Positions 1-11,311 of a stretch of 64,000 nt of DNA are shown one piece after another. How positions within the stretch are numbered: position 1 is the first letter of the stretch; each line of letters opens with the position of its first letter. The notes beneath the pieces were generated by a model. That model made no database searches. It saw only the letters and a list, made by a program, of their open reading frames with translations, and was not told the DNA's origin. A program made the position numbers and the translations under genes. This DNA is from Fasciola hepatica (taxonomy: Eukaryota > Platyhelminthes > Trematoda > Plagiorchiida > Fasciolidae), in NCBI GenBank assembly GCA_948099385.1, contig CANUEZ040000203.1, forward strand, positions 372,001-436,000. Reading direction: 5' to 3'.

Positions 1-384
1 CCCTTGTTCGTGTCCCCGTGTGGGCTCTGTCCATGTGCAATGCTCATGATTCCTGTAGCGGATCAAACAGCTGTACAGTGCTTCCATCATTTTCAATGGT
101 CAGTTCAGTGTTCAAGCTGCATGGAGAATCATATTATACAAATCTACTCTGCTACTGCTCTATTGCATTGTATGAGCAATCTGTGTGGATTGTTCATAAG
201 GGAATGCCCTGGTTTTACTTAGGCCCATAAATAGAGGAGTGATGGAACATAGGATTGGATCGGTGTGCGAGAATTTGGTTGTTACCGTTCAAAGCAAAAG
301 CGAAAGCCGAAGCCAATTTGGGGATTGTGCTATATCATGTATTGTATATGTTGAACAAAGCGTTGAGACCGATATCGGATAGCC
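1..384. repeat. Partial satellite monomer at left window edge
   Basis: The first 384 bases are the 3' nine-tenths of a monomer, beginning in CCCTTGTTCGTG. It has the CCTGTAGCGG form also seen at about 897, 3,016, 4,296 and 5,150, and a private AAGCAAAAGCG in the hexamer tract (about 295). It ends in GAGACCGATATCGG, a variant shared with about 3,337, 4,617, 7,998, 10,552, 43,553, 49,050 and others. The array therefore extends to the left of the window. Confidence 0.97.
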
Positions 385-2497
385 TTGTGGTTTGGGTGTT
401 CGACTGACGTTCGTTCACCCCAACCCTTGTTCGTGTCCCCGTGTGGGCTCTGTCCATGTGCAATGCTCATGATTCCCTTAGCGGATCAAACAGCTGTACA
501 GTGCTTCAATCGATCTAACTGGTCAGTTCAGTGTTTAAGCTGCATGGAGAATCATATTATACAAATCTACTCTGCTACTGCTCTATTGCATTGTATGAGC
601 AATCTGTGTGGATTGTTCATAAGGGAATGCCTTGGTTTTACTTAGGCCCATAAATAGAGAAGTGATGGAACATAGGATTGGATCGGTGTGCGAGAATTTG
701 GTTGTTACCGTTCAAAGCGAAAGCGAAAGCCGAAGCCAATTTGGGGATTGTGCTATATCATGTATTGTATATGTTGAACAAAGCGTTGAGACCCATATCG
801 GATAGCCTCTGGTTTGGGTGTTCGACTGACATTCGTTCACCCCAACCCTTGTTCGTGTCCCCGTGTGGGCTCTGTCCATGTGCAATGCTCATGATTCCTG
901 TAGCGGATCAAACAGCTGTACAGTGCTTCGATAATTTTCAATGAACAGTTCAGTGTTCAAGCTGCATGGAGAATCATATTATACAAATCTACTCTGCTAC
1001 TGCTCTATTGCATTGTATGAGCAATCTGTGTGGATTGTTCATAAGGGAATGCCTTGGTTTTACTTAGGCCCATAAATAGAGAAGTGATGTAACATAGGAT
1101 TGGATCGGTGTGCGAGAATTCGGTTGTTACCGTTCAAATCGAAAGCGAAAGCCGTAGCCAATTTGGGGATTGTGCTATATCACGTAGTGTTTATTTTGAA
1201 CAAAGATTTGAGACTCATATCGGATAGCCTTGTGGTTTGGGTGTTCGACTGACATTCGTTCACCCCAACCCTTGTTCGTGTCCCCGTGTGGGCTCTGTCC
1301 ATGTGCAATGCTCATGATTCCCTTAGCGGATCAAACAGCTGTACAGTGCTTCCATAATTTTCAATGGTCAGTTCAGTGTTCAAGCTGCATGGAGAATCAT
1401 ATTATACAAATCTACTCTGCTACTGCTCTATTGCATTGCATGAGCAATCTGTGTGGATTGTTCACAAGGGAATGCCTTGGTTTTACTTAGGCCCATAAAT
1501 AGAGAAGTGATGGAACATAGGATTGGATCGGTGTGCGAGAATTTGGTTGTTACCGTTCAAAGCGAAAGCGAAAGCCGTAGCCAATTTGGGGATTGTGCTA
1601 TATCATGTAGTGTTTATTTTGAACAAAGCTTTGAGACTCATATCGGATAGCCTTGTGGTTTGGGTGTTCGACTGACATTCGTTCACCCCAACCCTTGTTC
1701 GTGTCCCCGTGTGGGCTCTGTCCATGTGCAATGCTCATGATTCCCTTAGCGGATCAAACAGCTGTACAGTGTTTCAATCAATCTCACTGGTCAGTTCAGT
1801 GTTCAAGCTGCATGGAGAATCATATTTTACAAATCTACTCTGCTACTGCTCTATTGTATTGTATGAGCAATCTGTGTGGATTGTTCATAAGGGAATGCCT
1901 TGGTTTTACTTAGGCCCATAAATAGAGAAGTGATGGAACATAGGATTGGATCGGTGTGCGAGAATTTGGTTGTTACCGTTCAAAGCGAAAGCGAAAGCCG
2001 AAGCCAATTTGGTGATTGTGCTATATCATGTATTGTATATGTTGAACAAAGCGCTGAGACTCATATCGGATAGCCTTGTGGTTTGGGTGTTCGACTGACA
2101 TTCGTTCACCCCAACCCTTGTTCGTGTCCCCGTGTGGGCTCTGTCCATGTGCAATGCTCATGATTCCCTTAGCGGATCAAACAGCTGTACAGTGCTTCCA
2201 TAATTTGCAATGAACAGTTCAGTGTTCAAGCTGCATGGAGAATCATATTATACAAATCTACTCTGCTACTGCTCTATTGCATTGTATGAGCAATCTGTGT
2301 GGATTGTTCATAAAGGAATGCCTTGGTTTTACTTAGGCCCATAAATAGAGAAGTGATGGAACATAGGATTGGATCGGTGTGCGAGAATTTGGTTGTTACC
2401 GTTCAAAGCGAAAGCGAAAGCCGACGCCAATTTGGGGATTGTGCTATATCACGCAGTGTTTTGTTGAACAAAGCGTTGAGACCCATATCGGATAGCC

Positions 2498-3778
2498 TTG
2501 TGGTTTGGGTGTTCGACTGACATTCGTTCACCCCAACCCTTGTTCGTGTCCCCTTGTGGGCTCTGTCCATGTGCAATGCTCATGATTCCCTTAGCGGATC
2601 AAACAGCTGTACAGTGCTTCCATCATTTTCAATGGTCAGTTCAGTGTTCAAGCTGCATGGAGAATCATATTATACAAATCTACTCTGCTACTGCTCTATT
2701 GCATTGTATGAGCAATCTGTGTGGATTGTTCATAAGGGAATGCCTTGGTTTTACTTAGGCCCATAAATAGAGAAGTGATGGAACATAGGATTGGATCGGT
2801 GTGCGAGAATTTGGTTGTTACCGTTCAAAGCGAAAGCGAAAGCGAAAGCCGAAGCCAATTTGGGGATTGTGCTATATCATGTATTGTATATGTTGAACAA
2901 AGCGCTGAGACCCATATCGGATAGCCTTGTGGTTTGGGTGTTCGACTGACATTCGTTCACCCCAACCCTTGTTCGTGCCCCCGTGTGGGCTCTGTCCATG
3001 TGCAATGCTCATGATTCCTGTAGCGGATCAAACAGCTGTACAGTGCTTCCATAATTTGCAATGGTCCGTTCAGTGTTCAAGCTGCATGGAGAATCATATT
3101 ATACAAATCTACTCTGCTACTGCTCTATTGCATTGTATGAGCAATCTGTGTGGATTGTTCATAAGGGAATGCCTTGGTTTTACTTAGGCCCATAAATAGA
3201 GAAGTGATGGAACATAGGATTGGATCGGTGTGCGAGAATTTGGTTGTTACCGTTCAAAGCGAAAGCGAAAGCGAAAGCCGAAGCCAATTTGGGGATTGTG
3301 CTATATCATGTATTGTATATGTTGAACAAAGCGTTGAGACCGATATCGGATAGCCTTGTGGTTTGGGTGTTCGACTGACGTTCGTTCACCCCAACCCTTG
3401 TTCGTGTCCCCGTGTGGGCTCTGTCCATGTGCAATGCTCATGATTCCCTTAGCGGATCAAACAGCTGTACAGTGCTTCAATCGATCTCACTGGTCAGTTC
3501 AGTGTTTAAGCTGCATGGAGAATCATATTATACAAATCTACTCTGCTACTGCTCTATTGCATTGTATGAGCAATCTGTGTGGATTGTTCATAAGGGAATG
3601 CCTTGGTTTTACTTAGGCCCATAAATAGAGAAGTGATGGAACATAGGATTGGATCGGTGTGCGAGAATTTGGTTGTTACCGTTCAAAGCGAAAGCGAAAG
3701 CCGAAGCCAATTTGGGGATTGTGCTATATCATGTATTGTATATGTTGAACAAAGCGTTGAGACCCATATCGGATAGCC
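2498..3778. repeat. Nested trimer, copy 1 (1,281 bp)
   Basis: Three monomers (2498, 2927, 3356; the first two are 429 bp) repeat immediately downstream with an offset of 1,280-1,281 bp. Shared markers are CCCCTTGTGGG in the first monomer, GTGCCCCCGTG and TGGTCCGTTC in the second, and GACGTTCG with CAATCGATCTCACTGG in the third. The second monomer differs in the hypervariable patch (CCATAATTTGC here, CGATAATTTTC in the next copy). Confidence 0.88.
2827..2850 (+). repeat. GCGAAA hexamer tract, expanded form (429-bp monomers)
   Basis: Most monomers have AAAGCGAAAGCGAAAGCC; here one more GCGAAA unit is present, which lengthens the monomer from 423 to 429 bp. The expanded form is found near 2,827, 3,257, 4,107, 4,537, 7,502, 10,471, 53,216, 54,482, 54,911, 56,196, 57,468, 58,316 and 60,011, and at no other place. 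Replication slippage followed by spread through unequal exchange is the simplest explanation. Confidence 0.9.
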
Positions 3779-5058
3779 TCTGGTTTGGGTGTTCGACTGA
3801 CATTCGTTCACCCCAACCCTTGTTCGTGTCCCCTTGTGGGCTCTGTCCATGTGCAATGCTCATGATTCCCTTAGCGGATCAAACAGCTGTACAGTGCTTC
3901 CATCATTTTCAATGGTCAGTTCAGTGTTCAAGCTGCATGGAGAATCATATTATACAAATCTACTCTGCTACTGCTCTATTGCATTGTATGAGCAATCTGT
4001 GTGGATTGTTCATAAGGGAATGCCTTGGTTTTACTTAGGCCCATAAATAGAGAAGTGATGGAACATAGGATTGGATCGGTGTGCGAGAATTTGGTTGTTA
4101 CCGTTCAAAGCGAAAGCGAAAGCGAAAGCCGAAGCCAATTTGGGGATTGTGCTATATCATGTATTGTATATGTTGAACAAAGCGCTGAGACCCATATCGG
4201 ATAGCCTTGTGGTTTGGGTGTTCGACTGACATTCGTTCACCCCAACCCTTGTTCGTGCCCCCGTGTGGGCTCTGTCCATGTGCAATGCTCATGATTCCTG
4301 TAGCGGATCAAACAGCTGTACAGTGCTTCGATAATTTTCAATGGTCCGTTCAGTGTTCAAGCTGCATGGAGAATCATATTATACAAATCTACTCTGCTAC
4401 TGCTCTATTGCATTGTATGAGCAATCTGTGTGGATTGTTCATAAGGGAATGCCTTGGTTTTACTTAGGCCCATAAATAGAGAAGTGATGGAACATAGGAT
4501 TGGATCGGTGTGCGAGAATTTGGTTGTTACCGTTCAAAGCGAAAGCGAAAGCGAAAGCCGAAGCCAATTTGGGGATTGTGCTATATCATGTATTGTATAT
4601 GTTGAACAAAGCGTTGAGACCGATATCGGATAGCCTTGTGGTTTGGGTGTTCGACTGACGTTCGTTCACCCCAACCCTTGTTCGTGTCCCCGTGTGGGCT
4701 CTGTCCATGTGCAATGCTCATGATTCCCTTAGCGGATCAAACAGCTGTACAGTGCTTCAATCGATCTCACTGGTCAGTTCAGTGTTTAAGCTGCATGGAG
4801 AATCATATTATACAAATCTACTCTGCTACTGCTCTATTGCATTGTATGAGCAATCTGTGTGGATTGTTCATAAGGGAATGCCTTGGTTTTACTTAGGCCC
4901 ATAAATAGAGAAGTGATGGAACATAGGATTGGATCGGTGTGCGAGAATTTGGTTGTTACCGTTCAAAGCGAAAGCGAAAGCCGAAGCCAATTTGGGGATT
5001 GTGCTATATCATGTATTGTATATGTTGAACAAAGCGTTGAGACCCATATCGGATAGCC
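3779..5058. repeat. Nested trimer, copy 2 (1,280 bp)
   Basis: Monomers 3779, 4207 and 4636 repeat 2498, 2927 and 3356. Its left junction reads CCTCTGG instead of CCTTGTGG, a one-base-shorter form shared with 807 and 52,453, so the first monomer begins with a junction of the 385/807 type. This indicates that the trimer formed by exchange between copies of the 385-type monomer. Confidence 0.86.
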
Positions 5059-7172
5059 TTGTGGTTTGGGTGTTCGACTGACATTCGTTCACCCCAACCC
5101 TTGTTCGTGTCCCCGTGTGGGCTCTGTCCATGTGCAATGCTCATGATTCCTGTAGCGGATCAAACAGCTGTACAGTGCTTCGATAATTTTCAATGAACAG
5201 TTCAGTGTTCAAGCTGCATGGAGAATCATATTATACAAATCTACTCTGCTACTGCTCTATTGCATTGTATGAGCAATCTGTGTGGATTGTTCATAAGGGA
5301 ATGCCTTGGTTTTACTTAGGCCCATAAATAGAGAAGTGATGTAACATAGGATTGGATCGGTGTGCGAGAATTCGGTTGTTACCGTTCAAATCGAAAGCGA
5401 AAGCCGTAGCCAATTTGGGGATTGTGCTATATCACGTAGTGTTTATTTTGAACAAAGATTTGAGACTCATATCGGATAGCCTTGTGGTTTGGGTGTTCGA
5501 CTGACATTCGTTCACCCCAACCCTTGTTCGTGTCCCCGTGTGGGCTCTGTCCATGTGCAATGCTCATGATTCCCTTAGCGGATCAAACAGCTGTACAGTG
5601 CTTCCATAATTTTCAATGGTCAGTTCAGTGTTCAAGCTGCATGGAGAATCATATTATACAAATCTACTCTGCTACTGCTCTATTGCATTGCATGAGCAAT
5701 CTGTGTGGATTGTTCACAAGGGAATGCCTTGGTTTTACTTAGGCCCATAAATAGAGAAGTGATGGAACATAGGATTGGATCGGTGTGCGAGAATTTGGTT
5801 GTTACCGTTCAAAGCGAAAGCGAAAGCCGTAGCCAATTTGGGGATTGTGCTATATCATGTAGTGTTTATTTTGAACAAAGCTTTGAGACTCATATCGGAT
5901 AGCCTTGTGGTTTGGGTGTTCGACTGACATTCGTTCACCCCAACCCTTGTTCGTGTCCCCGTGTGGGCTCTGTCCATGTGCAATGCTCATGATTCCCTTA
6001 GCGGATCAAACAGCTGTACAGTGTTTCAATCAATCTCACTGGTCAGTTCAGTGTTCAAGCTGCATGGAGAATCATATTTTACAAATCTACTCTGCTACTG
6101 CTCTATTGTATTGTATGAGCAATCTGTGTGGATTGTTCATAAGGGAATGCCTTGGTTTTACTTAGGCCCATAAATAGAGAAGTGATGGAACATAGGATTG
6201 GATCGGTGTGCGAGAATTTGGTTGTTACCGTTCCAAGCGAAAGCGAAAGCCGAAGCCAATTTGGTGATTGTGCTATATCATGTATTGTATATGTTGAACA
6301 AAGCGCTGAGACTCATATCGGATAGCCTTGTGGTTTGGGTGTTCGACTGACATTCGTTCACCCCAACCCTTGTTCGTGTCCCCGTGTGGGCTCTGTCCAT
6401 GTGCAATGCTCATGATTCCCTTAGCGGATCAAACAGCTGTACAGTGCTTCCATAATTTGCAATGGTCAGTTCAGGGTTCAAGCTGCATGGAGAACCATAT
6501 TATACAAATCTACTCTGCTACTGCTCTATTGCATTGTATGAGCAATCTGTGTGGATTGTTCATAAGGGAATGCCTTGGTTTTACTTAGGCCCATAAATAG
6601 AGAAGTGATGGAACATAGGATTGGATCGGTGTGCGAGAATTTGGTTGTTACCGTTCAAAGCGAAAGCGAAAGCCGTAGCCAATTTGGGGATTGTGCTATA
6701 TCATGTATTGTATATGTTGAACAAAGCTTTGAGACTCATATCGGATAGCCTTGTGGTTTGGGTGTTCGACTGACATTCGTTCACCCCAACCCTTGTTCGT
6801 GTCCCCGTGTGGGCTCTGTCCATGTGCAATGCTCATGATTCCCTTAGCGGATCAAACAGCTGTACAGTGCTTCCATCATTTTCAATGAACAGTTCAGTGT
6901 TCAAGCTGCATGGAGAATCATATTATACAAATCTACTCTGCTACTGCTCTATTGCATTGTATGAGCAATCTGTGTGGATTGTTCATAAAGGAATGCCTTG
7001 GTTTTACTTAGGCCCATAAATAGAGAAGTGATGGAACATAGGATTGGATCGGTGTGCGAGAATTTGGTTGTTACCGTTCAAAGCGAAAGCGAAAGCCGTA
7101 GCCAATTTGGGGATTGTGCTATATCACGCAGTGTTTTGTTGAACAAAGCGTTGAGACCCATATCGGATAGCC
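4636..7172. repeat. 10-monomer higher-order repeat, partial copy 2
   Basis: Monomer starts are 4636, 5059, 5482, 5905, 6328 and 6750. Sequence to about 6,457 follows 385-2,205 at an offset of 4,251-4,252 bp. Sequence from about 6,886 (AATGAACAG) to about 7,190 follows 2,211-2,515 at an offset of 4,675 bp, including the rare ATCACGCAGTGTTTTG at about 2,449 and 7,124. One additional monomer thus lies between the two matching parts. A private AGGGTTC occurs near 6,473. Confidence 0.88.
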
Positions 7173-10100
7173 TTGTGGTTTGGGTGTTCGACTGACACAC
7201 GTTCACCCCAACCCTTGTTCGTGTCCCCGTGTGGGCTCTGTCCATGTGCAATGCTCATGATTCCTTTAGCGGATCAAACAGCTGTACAGTGCTTCAATCA
7301 ATCTCACTGGTCAGTTCAGTGTTCAAGCTGCATGGAGAATCATATTATACAAATCTACTCTGCTACTGCTCTATTGCATTGTATGAGCAATCTGTGTGGA
7401 TTGTTCATAAGGGAATGCCTTGGTTTTACTTAGGCCCATAAATAGAGAAGTGATGGAACATAGGATTGGATCGGTGTGCGAGAATTTGGTTGTTACCGTT
7501 CAAAGCGAAAGCGAAAGCGAAAGCCGAAGCCAATTTGGGGATTGTGCTATATCATGTATTGTATATGTTGAACAAAGCGTTGATACCCATATCGGATAGC
7601 CTTGTGGTTTGGGTGCTCGACTGACATTCGTTCACCCCAACCCTTGTTCATGTCTCCGAGTGGGGTCTGTCTATGTGCAATGTTCATGATTCCCTTAGCG
7701 GATCCAACAGCTGTAGAGTGTTTCAATCAATCTCACTGGTCAGTTCAGTGTTCAAGCTGCATGGAGAATCATATTATACAAATCTACTCTGCTACTGCTC
7801 TATTGCATTGTATGAGCAATCTGTGTGGATTGTTCATAAGGGAATGCCTTGGTTTTACTTAGGCCCATAAATAGAGAAGTGATGGAACATAGGATTGGAT
7901 CGGTGTGCAAGAATTTGTTTGTTACCGTTCAAAGCGAAAGCAAAATCCGTAGCCAATTTGGGGATTGTGCTATATCATGTAGTGTTTATGTTGAACAAAG
8001 CGTTGAGACCGATATCGGATAGCCTTGTGGTTTGGGTGTTCGACTGACATTCGTTCATCCCAACCCTTGTTCGTGTCTCCGAGTGGGCTCTGTCCATGTG
8101 CACTGCTCATGATTCCTTTAGCGGATCAAACAGCTGTACAGTGCTTCCATAATTTTCAATGGTCAGTTCAGTGTTCAAGCTGCATGGAGAATCATATTAT
8201 ACAAATCTACTCTGCTACTGCTCTATTGCATTGTATGAGCAATCTGTGTGGATTGTTCATAAGGGAATGCCTTGGTTTTACTTAGGCCCATAAATAGAGA
8301 AGTGATGGAACATAGGATTGGATCGGTGTGCGAGAATTTGGTTGTTACCGTTCAAAGCGAAAGCGAAAGCCGTAGCTAATTTGGGGATTGTGCTATATCA
8401 TGTAGTGTATATGTTGAACAAAGCGTTGAGACCCATATCGGATAGCCGTGTGGTTTGGGTGTTCGACTGACATTCGTTCACCCCAACCCTTGTTCGTGTC
8501 CCCGTGTGGGCTCTGTCCATGTGCAATGTTCATGATTCCCTTAGCGGATTAAACAGCTGTACAGTGTTTCAATCAATCTCACTGGTCAGTTCAGTGTTCA
8601 AGCTGCATGGAGAATCATATTATACAAATCTACTCTGCTACTGCTCTATTGCATTGTATGAGCAATCTGTGTGGATTGTTCATAAGGGAATGCCTTGGAT
8701 TTACTTAGGCCCATAAATAGAGAAGTGATGGAACATAGGATTGGATCGGTGTGCGAGAATTTGGTTGTTACCGTTCAAAGCGAAAGCGAAAGCCGTAGCC
8801 AATTTGGGGATTGTGCTACATCATGTAGTGCACATGTTGAACAAAGCGCTGAGACCCATAACGGATAGCCTTGTGGTTTGGTTGTTCGACTGACATTCGT
8901 TCATCCCAACCCTTGTTCGTGTCCCCGTGTGGGCTCTGTCCATGTGCAATGCTCATGATTTCCTTAGCGGATCAAACAGCTGTACAGTGCTTCCATCATT
9001 TTCAATGGTCAGTTCAGTGTTCAAGCTGCATGGAGAATCATATTATACAAATCTACTCTGCTACTGCTCTATTGCATTGTATGAGCAATCTGTGTGGATT
9101 GTTCATAAGGGAATGCCTTGGTTTTACTTAGGCCCATAAATAGAGATGTGATGGAACATAGGATTGGATCGGTGTGCGAGAATTTGGTTGTTACCGTTCA
9201 AAGCGAAAGCGAAAGCCGACGCCAATTTGGGGATTGTGCTATATCACGCAGTGTTTTTGTTGAACAAAGCGTTGAGACCCATATCGGATAGCCTTGTGGT
9301 TTGGGTGTTCGACTGACATTCGTTCACCCCAACCCTTGTTCGTGTCTCCGAGTGGGCTCTGTCCATGTGCAATGCTCATGATTCCCTTACCGGATCAAAC
9401 AGCTGTACAGTGCTTCCTTAATTTTCAATGGTCAGTTCAGTGTTCAAGCTGCATGGAGAATCATATTATACAAATCTACTCTGCTACTGCTCTATTGCAT
9501 TGTATGAGCAATCTGTGTGGGGATTGTTCATAAGCGAATGCCTTGGTTTTACTTAGGCCCATAAATAGAGAAGTGATGTAACATAGGATTGGATCGGTGT
9601 GCGAGAATTTGGTTGTTACCGTTCAAAGCGAAAGCGAAAGCCGAAGCCAATTTGGGTATTGTGCTATATCATGTATTGTATATGTTGAACAAAGCGTTGA
9701 GACCCATATCGGATAGCCTTGTGGTTTGGGTGTTCGACTGACATTCGTTCACCCCAACCCTTGTTCGTGTCCCCGTGTGGGCTCTGTCCATGTGCAATGC
9801 TCATGATTCCCTTAGCGGATCAAACAGCTGTACAGTGTTTCAATCAATCTCACTGGTCAGTTCAGTGTTCAAGCTGCATGGAGAATCATATTATACAAAT
9901 CCACTCTGCTACTGCTCTATTGCATTGTATGAGCAATCTGTGTGTATTGTTCATAAGGGAATGCCTTGGTTTTACTTAGCCCCATAAATAGAGAAGTGAT
10001 GTAACATAGGATTGGATCGGTGTGCGAGAATTTGGTTGTTACCGTTCAAAGCGAAAGCGAAAGCCGTAGCCAATTTGGGGATTGTGCCATATCATGTAGT

Positions 10101-11311
10101 GTATATGTTGAACAAAGCGTTGAGACCCATATCGGATAGCCTTGTGGTTTGGGTGTTCGACTGACATTCGTTCACCCCAACCCTTGTTCGTGTCTCCGAG
10201 TGGGCTCTGTCCATGTGCAATGCTCATGATTCCTTTAGCGGATCAAACAGCTGTACAGTGCTTCCATAATTTTCAATGGTCAGTTCAGTGTTCAAGCTGC
10301 ATGGAGAATCATATTATACAAATCTACTCTGCTACTGCTCTATTGCATTGTATGAGCAATCTGTTTGGATTGTTCGTAAGGGAATGCCTTGGTTTTACTT
10401 AGGCCCATAAATAGAGAAGTGATGGAACATAGGATTGGATCGGTGTGCGAGAATTTGGTTGTTACCGTTCAAAGCGAAAGCGAAAGCGAAAGCCGAAGCC
10501 AATTTGGGTATTGTGATATTTCACACAGTGTTTTTGTTGAACACAGCGTTGAGACCGATATCGGATAGCCTTGTGGTTTGGGTGTTCGACTGACGTTCGT
10601 TCACCCCAACCCTTGTTATCGTCCCGTGTGAGATCTGTCCATGTGCAATGCTCATGATTCCTTTAGCGGATCAAACAGCTGTACAGTGTTTCAATCAATC
10701 TCACTGGTCAGTTCAGTGTTCAAGCTGCATGGAGAATCATATTATACAAATCTACTCTGCTACTGCTCTATTGAATTGTATGAGCAATCTGTGTGGATTG
10801 TTCATAAGGGAATGCCTTGGTTTTACTTAGGCCCATAAATAGAGAAGTGATGGAACATAGGATTGGATCGGTGTGCGAGAATTTGGTTGTTACCGTTCAA
10901 ATCGAAAGCGAAAGCCGTAGCCAATTTGGGGATTGTGCTATATCATGTAGTGTTTATTTTGAACAAAGCTTTGAGACTCATATCGGATAGCCTTGTGGTT
11001 TGTTTGTTCGACTGACATTCGTTCACCCCAACCCTTGTTCGTGTCCCCGTGTGGGCTCAGTCCATGTGCAATGCTCATGATTCCCTTAGCGGATCCAACA
11101 GCTGTACAGTGTTTCAATCAATCTCACTGGTCAGTTCAGTGTTCAAGCTGCATGGAGAATCATATTATACAAATCTACTCTGCTACTGCTCTATTGCATT
11201 GTATGAGCAATCTGTGTGGATTGTTCATAAGGGAATGCCTTGGTTTTACTTAGGCCCATAAATAGAGAAGTGATGGAACATAGGATTGGATCGGTGTGCG
11301 AGAATTTGGTT
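7173..11311. repeat. Heterogeneous, weakly homogenised satellite stretch
   Basis: Monomer starts are 7173, 7602, 8025, 8448, 8871, 9294, 9719, 10142, 10570 and 10993. No multimer period is evident and private changes are frequent: TTCATGTCTCCGAGTGGGG and CTGTAGAGTG in 7602; GTGTGGGGATTG (two extra G) near 9,515; TTGTTATCGTCCCGTGTGAG near 10,615; TTTCACACAGTG near 10,519; and a GGTACCGTT at 11,310. Five of the ten carry the CAATCAATCTCACTGG patch. This is what an older or less exchanged part of an array looks like. Confidence 0.85.

Larger units (their letters stand above)
385..4635. repeat. 10-monomer higher-order repeat, copy 1 (4,251 bp)
   Basis: Monomer starts are 385, 807, 1230, 1653, 2075, 2498, 2927, 3356, 3779 and 4207. 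The block repeats downstream with an offset of 4,251-4,252 bp. Shared rare markers include GTAACATAGG at 1,089 and 5,341, GAGAATTCGG at about 1,115 and 5,367, TTCACAAGGG at 1,461 and 5,713, and CATATTTTAC at 1,821 and 6,073. At 2,075 the match shifts by one monomer (offset 4,675 beyond about 2,210). The second half contains a nested trimer duplication. Confidence 0.88.
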
